Positions 6,193-12,947 of a DNA stretch of 13,620 nucleotides are shown here, piece by piece. Positions within the stretch are counted from its first letter, which is position 1, and each line of letters starts with the position of its first letter. The notes beneath the pieces are model-generated. The model did no database searches. It had not been told where the DNA came from and worked only from the letters and a program-made list of their open reading frames with translations. The stretch is taken from contig SCQA01000048.1 in NCBI GenBank assembly GCA_004298725.1, forward strand, positions 1 through 13,620, written 5' to 3'. A program made the translations under genes and the position numbers. The stretch comes from a bacterium (GTDB lineage Bacteria; Desulfobacterota; GWC2-55-46).

Positions 6193-6843
6193 ATGTTTAC
6201 CGGAATAATAGAAGGCGCAGGCAGTGTTGTTGACATTCAGGCGCGAGGGGCGTCGGCCTTGCTCTCGGTTGAGGCTCCGTTTGATATTTCAGATGTTCCC
6301 GTGGGCGGCTCAATTGCCGTGGACGGAGCTTGTCTTACCGTAACAGGTTTTAAGAAAAACGTATTTACCGCTGACGTAAGCCACGAGACGCTTAAATTTA
6401 CAACGCTTGGCGGCCTTTCCCGCGGTAGTAGTGTCAACCTTGAAAAGCCTCTTACGCTTTCAAAGCCTCTTGGCGGGCATATGGTGTCCGGGCACGTTGA
6501 CTTTACCGGTTTAATAAGAGGGAAGGCCCAAAAGGGCGAGTACCTTGAATTTGAAATAACGGCACCTGACGTTAGGCTGGCGCAACTTGTAAAAAAAGGG
6601 TCCGTGGCAATTGACGGCATAAGCCTTACGGTTACGGAAGTAACCCACGGAGCGTTTAAAATACTCTTAATTCCGCACACCATGAAAAACACAGCGTTGC
6701 CGCGAAAGGCTGAGGGCGCGCGGGTAAATATAGAGACCGACATAATTGCGAAATACGTTGAAAAGTTGTTTGCAAGCCGCAGAGCAGAGTCAAATGTAAC
6801 CGAGGGGTTTTTGCTTGAGCACGGTTTCATGAAAAAGTTTTAG
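6193..6843 (+). CDS. ribE: Riboflavin synthase, alpha chain
   Basis: The 216-residue product begins with the family hallmark Met-Phe-Thr-Gly-Ile-Ile-Glu and consists of two similar lumazine-binding beta-barrels (about 1-95 and 96-195). Each barrel carries its copy of Asp-Gly-(Ala/Ile)-(Cys/Ser)-Leu-Thr-Val. Cys47 and His101 (in Val-Ser-Gly-His-Val-Asp) match the residues expected at the active site. The enzyme forms a trimer and dismutates two molecules of 6,7-dimethyl-8-ribityllumazine into riboflavin and the pyrimidine that RibH re-uses. The start is fixed by the N-terminal motif, although the ribosome binding site is poor. It lies 41 bases after the TPR gene. Confidence 0.97.
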   Translation: MFTGIIEGAGSVVDIQARGASALLSVEAPFDISDVPVGGSIAVDGACLTVTGFKKNVFTADVSHETLKFTTLGGLSRGSSVNLEKPLTLSKPLGGHMVSGHVDFTGLIRGKAQKGEYLEFEITAPDVRLAQLVKKGSVAIDGISLTVTEVTHGAFKILLIPHTMKNTALPRKAEGARVNIETDIIAKYVEKLFASRRAESNVTEGFLLEHGFMKKF

Positions 6844-6851
6844 CAGTTCTA

Positions 6852-6878
6852 TTGCCCCGCCCCGTCAATGGCGGGCAA
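6852..6878 (+). repeat. GC-rich hairpin in the ribE-ribBA gap
   Basis: TTGCCCCGCC (6852-6861) pairs with GGCGGGCAA (6870-6878) with one bulged C and an 8-base loop. There is no T tract, so it is more likely an mRNA processing or stability element, or a weak pause, than a terminator. It lies just ahead of the chosen ribBA start and argues against the in-frame TTG/ATG region near 6868 being translated. Confidence 0.4.
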
Positions 6879-6909
6879 AGCCGGGCACCAGATCAAGAAC
6901 GGAGAAGGC

Positions 6910-8142
6910 ATGTCAATTAAAAGAATTCAGCAGGCGCTTGAGCATATAAGGGCCGGCAAGATGATAATCCTTGTTGACGATGAAGACAGGGAAAACGAAG
7001 GCGACCTCTGCATGGCCGGCGAGATGGTCACGCCGGAGGCAATTAACTTCATGGCTAAATACGGCAGGGGCCTTATCTGCCTGACACTAACCGAAGAAAA
7101 GGCGGATGAGCTTAATTTAAAGCCTATGGTGGAGGAGAATACCGCTACTTTCCGAACTGCGTTTACCGTCTCGGTTGACGCCCGTAGCGGCATAACCACA
7201 GGCATATCAGCCGCTGACAGGGCCGTAACCATACTTGCCGCGCTTAAAGACGGCGCAAGGCCCGACGACCTCGCAAGGCCCGGACACGTATTTCCGCTTC
7301 GCGCCAGAACCGGCGGCGTGCTTGTAAGAACCGGCCAGACAGAAGGTTCGGTTGACCTTTCAAAGCTTGCCGGTTTGAAGCCTGCGGGCATTATATGCGA
7401 GATAATGAGGGACGACGGCGAAATGGCGAGAATGCCCGACCTTGAGGCCTTTGCCAAAGAGCACGGCATTATGATAGCGACCATAGCTGACATAATAGAA
7501 TACAGGCTGAAGCATGACAGGCTTGTAAAGAGAGCGGCCGAGGCGTACCTGCCTACGAAATTCGGCGGCGACTTTAAGGCTATAGCTTATACAAACGAGG
7601 TGGACGCGCACGAGCACCTCGCGCTTGTGAAGGGTGAGATAAGCCCGGAAGAGCCGGTGCTTGTAAGGGTGCATTCGGAATGCCTCACCGGAGACGTGCT
7701 TGGCTCAGAGAGGTGCGACTGCGGCGAGCAGTTGAAGGGCGCCATGCAGATGATAAAGAAAGAAGGCAAGGGCGTGCTGGTTTATATGCATCAGGAGGGC
7801 AGGGGCATAGGGCTTGCCAACAAGCTGAAGGCATACAGCCTTCAAGACACAGGGCTTGATACGGTGGAAGCTAATGAGCGGCTTGGTTTTAAGGCAGATC
7901 TCCGCGATTACGGCATAGGGGCGCAGATACTTCTTGACATAGGCGTGAAGAAAATGCGCATAATAACCAACAACCCCAAGAAGATAGTCGGGCTTGAGGG
8001 GTACGGCCTTGAAGTGACCGAGCGCGTTCCCATAGAGCCGGAACCTCACAGCAAAAATGTAAGTTATTTAAGGGTAAAGAAGGAGAAGATGGGGCATCTC
8101 ATCTCAAACCTCGGAGACAACGGCGCGGGTAAGGGCAAGTAG
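6910..8142 (+). CDS. ribBA: Bifunctional 3,4-dihydroxy-2-butanone-4-phosphate synthase / GTP cyclohydrolase II
   Basis: The 410-residue product fuses two enzymes. Residues 1 to about 205 are DHBP synthase (RibB), with the acidic motif Asp-Asp-Glu-Asp-Arg-Glu-Asn-Glu-Gly-Asp at 23-32 that binds magnesium and ribulose 5-phosphate. About 208-400 is GTP cyclohydrolase II (RibA), with zinc ligands Cys258, Cys269 and Cys271 in the motif Cys-x-x-Gly-Asp-x-x-Gly-Ser-x-x-Cys-Asp-Cys and the His-Gln-Glu-Gly-Arg-Gly substrate segment. It supplies both precursors of the pathway. All key residues of both halves look intact, so both activities are expected. The start is the ATG behind GGAGAAGGC; an upstream in-frame start at 6868 lacks a ribosome binding site and is not conserved in style. 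Confidence 0.97.
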   Translation: MSIKRIQQALEHIRAGKMIILVDDEDRENEGDLCMAGEMVTPEAINFMAKYGRGLICLTLTEEKADELNLKPMVEENTATFRTAFTVSVDARSGITTGISAADRAVTILAALKDGARPDDLARPGHVFPLRARTGGVLVRTGQTEGSVDLSKLAGLKPAGIICEIMRDDGEMARMPDLEAFAKEHGIMIATIADIIEYRLKHDRLVKRAAEAYLPTKFGGDFKAIAYTNEVDAHEHLALVKGEISPEEPVLVRVHSECLTGDVLGSERCDCGEQLKGAMQMIKKEGKGVLVYMHQEGRGIGLANKLKAYSLQDTGLDTVEANERLGFKADLRDYGIGAQILLDIGVKKMRIITNNPKKIVGLEGYGLEVTERVPIEPEPHSKNVSYLRVKKEKMGHLISNLGDNGAGKGK

Positions 8143-8221
8143 TTTACAGATATGAAAAGTGAATGGTGAATGGAAACCGCTTGCCGTTCTTTTTGCGCTT
8201 TGCCGTCAATAATTTCCTCCT

Positions 8222-8252
8222 GACGGAGACGTAACCGCCGTCAACCGTTTTT
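8222..8252 (+). terminator. Possible weak terminator after ribBA, with a competing hairpin
   Basis: GACGG (8222-8226) can pair with CCGTC at 8238-8242, a short stem followed after five bases by five T residues (8248-8252). The same GACGG can instead pair with CCGTC at 8203-8207. The rest of the 258-base ribBA-ribH gap (8143-8400) holds a GTGAATG tandem repeat at 8159-8173 and an A/T-rich end with a weak TAAAAT box near 8327, but no recognisable riboswitch. Confidence 0.33.
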
Positions 8253-8400
8253 CTGTTTTGCGTATGCGTAGGTAGCAATAAAAATATATGCGCGAGGGTC
8301 TCTTTTATCGTCTTTTTAAAGTAGGATAAAATGGGGCAATAAAAATTTTACCCGTTCAATTTCACGAAGAGCCAGAATTATAAATTGTTGAGGAGGAAAT

Positions 8401-8877
8401 ATGCCCAAAATACATGAAGGTTTGCTCTCAGGTAAAGGCCTTAGGTTCGCGGTTGTAGTCAGCAGGTTTAACGACTTCATCAGCGAAAGGTTGCTTGACG
8501 GCTCAATTGATACGCTTATAAGAAGCGGCGTTTCAGACAATGATATAGAGGTATTCAAAGTGCCGGGTTCATTCGAGATACCGGTTGTGGCGAAGGCATT
8601 GGCGGTAAAGGGCGGCTTTGACGCGATACTCTGCCTTGGTTGCGTGATACGCGGCCAAACGCCGCATTTTGACTACATAGTAAGCGAAGCGGCAAAGGGC
8701 ATAGCCAAGGTTTCCCTTGATTTTAACACGCCCGTGTCATTTGGCGTGATAACCGCTGAAAATCTTGAACAGGCAATAGAACGCGCCGGCACTAAATCCG
8801 GCAATAAGGGCAGGGACGCCGCTTTAACGGCCATTGAAATGGCTAATCTTCTTAATTCCATCGGCAAAAAACGGTAG
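8401..8877 (+). CDS. ribH: 6,7-dimethyl-8-ribityllumazine synthase
   Basis: The 158-residue product has the length and motifs of lumazine synthase: Ser-Arg-Phe-Asn near 21-24, Pro-Gly-Ser-Phe-Glu-Ile-Pro at 55-61, Gly-x-Val-Ile-Arg-Gly-x-Thr-x-His-Phe-Asp-Tyr with catalytic His89, and the C-terminal Gln-Ala-x-Glu-Arg-Ala-Gly-Thr-Lys-x-Gly-Asn-Lys-Gly segment. It condenses the RibD-pathway pyrimidine with DHBP to lumazine and usually assembles into 60-subunit shells or pentamers. The AGGAGG box seven to eight bases before the ATG is the best in the riboflavin cluster. The 258-base gap upstream suggests that ribH and nusB may be transcribed partly from their own promoter. Confidence 0.97.
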   Translation: MPKIHEGLLSGKGLRFAVVVSRFNDFISERLLDGSIDTLIRSGVSDNDIEVFKVPGSFEIPVVAKALAVKGGFDAILCLGCVIRGQTPHFDYIVSEAAKGIAKVSLDFNTPVSFGVITAENLEQAIERAGTKSGNKGRDAALTAIEMANLLNSIGKKR

Positions 8878-8891
8878 GGGCGCTGTAACGA

Positions 8892-9350
8892 ATGAAAGCA
8901 CGGCACACGGCGCGCGAGCTTGCCGTTAAAATTCTTTATAAGGCGGATGTCTCCGATGCGTGGAAGAATCCGCTTGGCAACGGAGTTCTCGACGCGGCGC
9001 TTGACGGAGGCATTGACAAGGCCGCCTCAAAAAAAACGCCCGGCAAACCGGCGGCGAACGCGGCAAAAGAATATGCCGAAAAACTTATACTCGGCGTGGT
9101 TGAAAGGCTGGGTGAAATAGATTCGCTTATAGAGTCATGTTCGGATAACTGGACGCTTGACAGAATGCCGGTGGTTGACAGAAACGTCTTGCGCGTGGCG
9201 GTGTATGAGATGGTTTACTGCGCGGAACTGACGCCGTACAGGGTGGTTATAGACGAGGCAGTGGAAATTGCCAAGAGCTACGGTTCTGAGCAGTCCGGCG
9301 CTTTTGTAAACGGCATTCTTGACAAGGTAAAAAAGGACGCGCTTAATTAA
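8892..9350 (+). CDS. nusB: Transcription antitermination factor NusB
   Basis: The 152-residue product starts with the family's Arg-x-x-Ala-Arg-Glu-Leu-Ala-Val-Lys-Ile-Leu-Tyr helix and ends with the conserved Pro-Tyr-Arg-Val-Val-Ile-Asp-Glu-Ala-Val-Glu-Ile-Ala-Lys-Ser-Tyr-Gly helix and Phe-Val-Asn-Gly-Ile-Leu-Asp. NusB binds boxA RNA together with S10 (NusE) and prevents premature termination in rRNA operons. Compared with the usual length near 140 residues, it carries a Lys/Ala/Pro-rich insertion at about 43-59 between helices. It follows ribH by 14 bases, a pairing that is common across bacteria. Its ribosome binding site is weak (AGGGG eleven bases upstream), which fits coupling to ribH. 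Confidence 0.96.
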   Translation: MKARHTARELAVKILYKADVSDAWKNPLGNGVLDAALDGGIDKAASKKTPGKPAANAAKEYAEKLILGVVERLGEIDSLIESCSDNWTLDRMPVVDRNVLRVAVYEMVYCAELTPYRVVIDEAVEIAKSYGSEQSGAFVNGILDKVKKDALN

Positions 9351-9494
9351 AGGGTGCCTCTAAAAATTGCCTTTTTCCCGATCTCTTTGTTTGGACGAAA
9401 TAAAAATGCTCACATATTCGCATCATATATGCTCCGCTTTTTATTTCGCCCCGCCTCGACCTCGGAAAAAATTTCTAATTTTTAGAGACACCCT
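9351..9494. mobile_element. 144-bp palindromic MITE-like element
   Basis: The ends AGGGTGCCTCTAAAAATT (9351-9368) and AATTTTTAGAGACACCCT (9477-9494) are inverted copies with one mismatch. Further in, CGAAATAAAAA (about 9397-9407) is matched by TTTTTATTTCG (about 9439-9449). The remaining arm sequence still aligns loosely, so the whole element can fold into one long imperfect hairpin around an AT-rich centre. There is no open frame, so it would depend on a transposase in trans if mobile. It starts directly after the nusB stop codon and could also act as a bidirectional transcription stop. No clear target-site duplication is visible. Confidence 0.72.
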
Positions 9495-9606
9495 AAAGAC
9501 AGTGAATGGTTGTAGGTTATCGGTGAACGGTAACGGATAACAGTATCATTGCGGGCACGCATAAGAAACAGAGTTTCTCTAATTCATTGAAAAGGAGTAT
9601 GGACGA

Positions 9607-10743
9607 TTGAAAGTTCCGCTTTTAGACCTATCCGCGCAGTACCGTAAAATAAGGAAAGAAGCGCTTAGAGGCGTGGTAAGCGTATGCGATTCCCAGCATT
9701 ACATACTCGGCGCTAACGTTGCCGCCCTTGAATCTGAAATAGCTACTTACTGCGGCGCGAAGTACGCGGTGGGCGTGGCCTCCGGCACGGATGCCCTTCT
9801 TCTCGCGCTGATGGCGGCGGGCGTAGGGCATGGAGACAAGGTCATAACCACTCCGTTTACGTTCTTCGCTACGGCAGGCTCCATAGCAAGGCTTGGCGCT
9901 ATTCCCGTATTCGCGGATATCGCCCCCGATACTTACAACATATCGCCACAGTCCGTGGAAGAAATTTTAAAGAAGCGTTCCAAGGGCGTAAAGGCTATAA
10001 TACCGGTTCATCTTTATGGCCAGTGCGCCGATATGTCTTCTATTAACGCTCTTGCCGGCAAATACGGCTTAACTGTCATAGAAGACGCGGCGCAGTCAAT
10101 AGGCGCGTCTCAGCGCGGCAAAAGGGCGGGCGCGCTCGGCGACATATGCTGTTTTTCTTTTTACCCCACAAAGAACCTCGGCTGTTTCGGCGACGGAGGC
10201 ATGGTGGCTACCGACAACCTGCGGCTTGCCGAAAAGGTCAAAATGCTTCGCGTGCATGGAAGCTCCAAGAGGTATTATCACGACCTCGTCGGCGCTAACA
10301 GCAGGCTCGATGAAATTCAGGCCGTGGTGCTGAGAGTAAAACTTAAGCGCCTTGATGAATGGACGGCCGGCCGGGTTAAAAACGCAGGCCGTTATGACGT
10401 TCTCTTTTCAAATGCCGGCATTGACGGTTTCGTAACGCCTCCGCGCGTGGATCCGTACAACGCGTCCGTATATAACCAGTACGTGATACGCGCTAAAAAG
10501 CGGGACGCTTTGCGGGCGCATCTTTCAAGCGCGGGCGTGGGCGCGGAAATATACTATCCGCTTCCGCTTCACCGCCAGAAGTGTTTTAAATATCTTGGGT
10601 GCAAGGCCGGAAGCCTGCCGGTCTCCGAGAAGGCCGCCAAAGAGGTTCTTGCGCTTCCGATATACCCTGAGCTTAGCATGGCGCAGCAGAAGTTCGTGGT
10701 GTCGAGCATAACGGAGTTTTATAAAGGAAAAAAAGACGAATAG
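9607..10743 (+). CDS. DegT/DnrJ/EryC1/StrS-family PLP-dependent sugar aminotransferase
   Basis: The 378-residue product begins with the family's Val-Pro-Leu-Leu-Asp-Leu and has the full fold. Gly-Thr-Asp-Ala-Leu binds phosphate near residue 60, Asp160 and Gln163 (Glu-Asp-Ala-Ala-Gln-Ser) contact the pyridine ring, and Lys189 (Tyr-Pro-Thr-Lys-Asn-Leu) forms the Schiff base. Such enzymes transfer amino groups from glutamate to keto-sugars bound to nucleotides, for surface polysaccharide or glycan modification; the substrate cannot be read here. The start is TTG, supported by GGAG nine bases upstream. The nearby ATG (9599) opens a three-codon frame that stops across the TTG. It precedes a UDP-glucuronate decarboxylase-like gene by nine bases, so a nucleotide-sugar role is likely. 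Confidence 0.93.
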   Translation: MKVPLLDLSAQYRKIRKEALRGVVSVCDSQHYILGANVAALESEIATYCGAKYAVGVASGTDALLLALMAAGVGHGDKVITTPFTFFATAGSIARLGAIPVFADIAPDTYNISPQSVEEILKKRSKGVKAIIPVHLYGQCADMSSINALAGKYGLTVIEDAAQSIGASQRGKRAGALGDICCFSFYPTKNLGCFGDGGMVATDNLRLAEKVKMLRVHGSSKRYYHDLVGANSRLDEIQAVVLRVKLKRLDEWTAGRVKNAGRYDVLFSNAGIDGFVTPPRVDPYNASVYNQYVIRAKKRDALRAHLSSAGVGAEIYYPLPLHRQKCFKYLGCKAGSLPVSEKAAKEVLALPIYPELSMAQQKFVVSSITEFYKGKKDE

Positions 10744-10752
10744 GAGTTTATA

Positions 10753-11715
10753 TTGAAAAGGATACTTGTTACCGGCGGCGCCGGGTTTATAGGCTCGCAT
10801 CTTTGTCAGCGGCTTCTTGACGAAGGCAACGAGGTAATTTGCCTTGACAATTTTTTTACCGGAAGCAAGGAGAACATAAGAAGTTTTGTCTCAAACCCGA
10901 TGTTCGAGCTTGTTCGCCATGATATTACCGAGCCGGTGCTCATGGAGGTTGACCAGATATATAATCTTGCCTGCCCGGCTTCGCCCGTGCATTATCAGTA
11001 CAATCCGGTAAAGACCATAAAAACGAGCATCATGGGCGCGCTTAATATGCTGGGGCTTGCCAAAAGGGTGCGGGCGCGCATACTTCAGGCGTCAACGTCA
11101 GAGGTGTACGGCGACCCCAAGGTGCATCCGCAAACCGAGGACTACTGGGGCAACACCAACCCGATAGGGCCGAGGTCGTGTTATGACGAGGGCAAACGGT
11201 GCGCCGAGTCGCTGATGTTTTCCTATCATAAACAAAACGGCGTTGACATTAGGGTTGTGAGGATATTCAACACCTACGGCCCGCGTATGCACGAAAACGA
11301 CGGCCGCGTGGTAAGCAACTTTATAGTGCAGGCCATCCGGGGGCGCGACATTACCGTTTACGGCGAGGGTACCCAGACGAGGAGCTTCTGCTACGTTGAC
11401 GACCTTGTTGACGGCCTGATAAAAATGATGAACGCCGAAGGCTTGACAGGCCCGGTTAACCTCGGCAATCCGGGTGAATTTACAGTCATGGAGCTTGCCG
11501 AAAAGGTCAAGAAGCTTGTCAACAGTTCGTCAAAAATAATTAAAAAAGACCTTCCCCAAGACGACCCCAAGCAAAGGCAACCGGACATAACGCTTGCCAG
11601 CCAAAAGCTTGGTTGGGCGCCGGTTGTAGATCTTGACGACGGCCTCGCTAAAACCGTCGCGTACTTTAATTCCGTTTTAAGGAAAGGCGACGCGGCTGGA
11701 GCGCGGTTGGCGTAA
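10753..11715 (+). CDS. uxs: UDP-glucuronate decarboxylase-like SDR (UDP-xylose synthase type)
   Basis: The 320-residue product is an extended short-chain dehydrogenase. Gly-Gly-Ala-Gly-Phe-Ile-Gly at 8-14 binds NAD, the Thr-Ser-Glu-Val-Tyr segment lies near 113-118, and the catalytic pair is Tyr144 and Lys148. The sequence around Tyr-Gly-Pro-Arg-Met-x-x-x-Asp-Gly-Arg-Val-Val-Ser-Asn-Phe is typical of UDP-xylose synthases rather than of dTDP-glucose dehydratases. The enzyme would convert UDP-glucuronate to UDP-xylose, or to the 4-keto intermediate. It starts at TTG with GGAG overlapping the previous stop codon, so it is in one operon with the aminotransferase. No UDP-glucose dehydrogenase is in the window. 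Confidence 0.93.
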   Translation: MKRILVTGGAGFIGSHLCQRLLDEGNEVICLDNFFTGSKENIRSFVSNPMFELVRHDITEPVLMEVDQIYNLACPASPVHYQYNPVKTIKTSIMGALNMLGLAKRVRARILQASTSEVYGDPKVHPQTEDYWGNTNPIGPRSCYDEGKRCAESLMFSYHKQNGVDIRVVRIFNTYGPRMHENDGRVVSNFIVQAIRGRDITVYGEGTQTRSFCYVDDLVDGLIKMMNAEGLTGPVNLGNPGEFTVMELAEKVKKLVNSSSKIIKKDLPQDDPKQRQPDITLASQKLGWAPVVDLDDGLAKTVAYFNSVLRKGDAAGARLA

Positions 11716-11749
11716 ATAAAAATAACGCGCCATTTTTTGAGCTTGTTAA

Positions 11750-11775
11750 AGGCGACGGTACAGTCGTTTATATTT
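11750..11775 (+). terminator. Weak hairpin that may end the aminotransferase-uxs unit
   Basis: AGGCGAC (11750-11756) pairs with GTCGTTT (11763-11769), including two G-T pairs, followed by atattt. Stem and tract are both poor. A further small GCGG/CCGC hairpin lies at 11777-11788. Confidence 0.27.
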
Positions 11776-11827
11776 GGCGGTTTGCCGCGGTAACATATTC
11801 CAATTCGCGTTCACGTTAAGGTGAATC

Positions 11828-12187
11828 GTGATAAAGACAAAGTCTGTTTACGGCATTAAGTCAAAAGACGACGGACTGCGCGTTCTTGTAACGCGTTATT
11901 GGCCTCGCGGCGTTAAGAAGCAGGCTGTGAGCGTGTGGCTTCGGGGGCTTGGCCCCAAGCCGGAGCTTATTAAGCTCTGGAAAGATGAAAAGATAAAGTG
12001 GGTGGAGTTTAAGAAGCGCTACCTTGCTGAATTCGTAGGCGATGAAAAGAAGATGTTTTTTAGCGAGCTTGAAAGTATTGTACAGGTGGAAGGCGGGCAG
12101 GTAACTCTGTTGTGCGCCTGTAAGGAAGATGTGAATTGCCACAGGAGCTTGCTTAAGGAGATGCTTGAGAAGAAAAAGTATCAGTGA
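11828..12187 (+). CDS. DUF488-family (YeaO-like) protein
   Basis: The 119-residue product matches the small DUF488/YeaO type: an early Val-Thr-Arg-Tyr-Trp-Pro-Arg-Gly motif near residues 21-28, a Trp-Leu-Arg segment near 37-39 and the C-terminal Leu-Leu-Cys-Ala-Cys-Lys-Glu-Asp-x-Asn-Cys-His-Arg signature. The conserved arginines and cysteines suggest an enzyme or nucleic-acid-related role, but no function is established for the family as far as I know. The start is GTG with AAGG about six bases upstream. Its end overlaps the next gene, so the two are probably translated together. Confidence 0.9.
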   Translation: MIKTKSVYGIKSKDDGLRVLVTRYWPRGVKKQAVSVWLRGLGPKPELIKLWKDEKIKWVEFKKRYLAEFVGDEKKMFFSELESIVQVEGGQVTLLCACKEDVNCHRSLLKEMLEKKKYQ

Positions 12188-12812
12188 GTGCGTCAGCCGC
12201 GTTGCCGAAAAAAAGCATCGCTTTAGTTTTAATGTTATGCAGGGGTTATTCTTTGTTCTATGCGTTGCTTTGTCAGTTGTTGGTTGCGGCTCTGATGCAA
12301 ACGACGCTCCAAAGGACATTTCAAGGGAAGAAGCCGCGCCTTTTCCGGCTGAACTTGTGCGCGTTGCCGCTAAAAAACCAGCGCCGCAGTTTGAACTTAC
12401 AACGTTTGGCGGGGCAAAGTGGAGCCTTTCAAAACAGCGCGGAACGCCGGTGGTTATAAACTTTTGGGCGTCGTGGTGCGGGCCATGCCGAATGGAGGCT
12501 GAATACATTCGTAACGCATTTGAGGCCAACAAAAATTCCGGAATAAAATTCATAGGCATAGCGGTGCAGGACGAACCGGATGATTCACGAAAGTTCATAA
12601 AAGAGTTCAAATGGAGTTTTCCGTCAGGTCCGGATGCAACCGGTGAGATAGAAAAGGCTTACGGCGCGTTTGCCATACCTAAGACCGTGATAATAGACGC
12701 GAGCGGCATGTATTCATTCGAGCATTTGGGAGTTATAACCGAGGATATTCTTTCAAGAGAAATCAGAAGAGTGCTTCCCGTAAACACCGTCGCTAAAACC
12801 GTCCGGCGTTGA
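12165..12812 (+). CDS. TlpA-type thioredoxin-like lipoprotein
   Basis: Residues of about 65-205 form a TlpA/ResA-like thioredoxin domain with the redox motif Trp-Cys-Gly-Pro-Cys at 104-108 and the cis-proline segment Ala-Ile-Pro-Lys-Thr. Upstream lies a hydrophobic stretch (about 25-40) ending in Val-Val-Gly-Cys, a lipobox that would make Cys41 a lipid anchor, so the domain faces the periplasm. Such proteins reduce specific disulfides, for example in cytochrome c maturation. The start is uncertain. TTG at 12165 has AAGGAG only four bases upstream and supplies a basic n-region, overlapping the DUF488 gene by 23 bases. ATG at 12237 would give an uncharged, unusually short signal peptide and has no ribosome binding site. 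I prefer TTG. Confidence 0.9.
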   Translation: MRRKSISECVSRVAEKKHRFSFNVMQGLFFVLCVALSVVGCGSDANDAPKDISREEAAPFPAELVRVAAKKPAPQFELTTFGGAKWSLSKQRGTPVVINFWASWCGPCRMEAEYIRNAFEANKNSGIKFIGIAVQDEPDDSRKFIKEFKWSFPSGPDATGEIEKAYGAFAIPKTVIIDASGMYSFEHLGVITEDILSREIRRVLPVNTVAKTVRR

Positions 12813-12814
12813 AC

Positions 12815-12839
12815 CTTAGATATCTTTTGCCTAAGTTTT
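12815..12839 (+). terminator. Weak candidate terminator after the TlpA gene
   Basis: A 5-bp stem CTTAG (12815-12819) with CTAAG (12831-12835) is followed by TTTTATT. The stem is short and A/T-rich, so this is tentative. Confidence 0.22.
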
Positions 12840-12947
12840 ATTGATGTTTTCATGATTTAATACTTTTGTGCGGCAACGAAAGGTGCGGGTATTGTTTTAA
12901 AGGCCGGCAGAATTTTTGCTTGCAAATAAATATAAGAGAGGCGCAGA

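Noticed and set aside
4893..8194. TTGCCGTTCTTTT shared between the ribD-TPR gap and the ribBA-ribH gap
   Set aside because: A single 13-base match is expected about once by chance in a window of this size, and the flanks differ.
11861..12610. 249-codon minus-strand frame opposite DUF488 and TlpA genes
   Set aside because: Antisense shadow of two well-supported genes; no domain or ribosome binding site.
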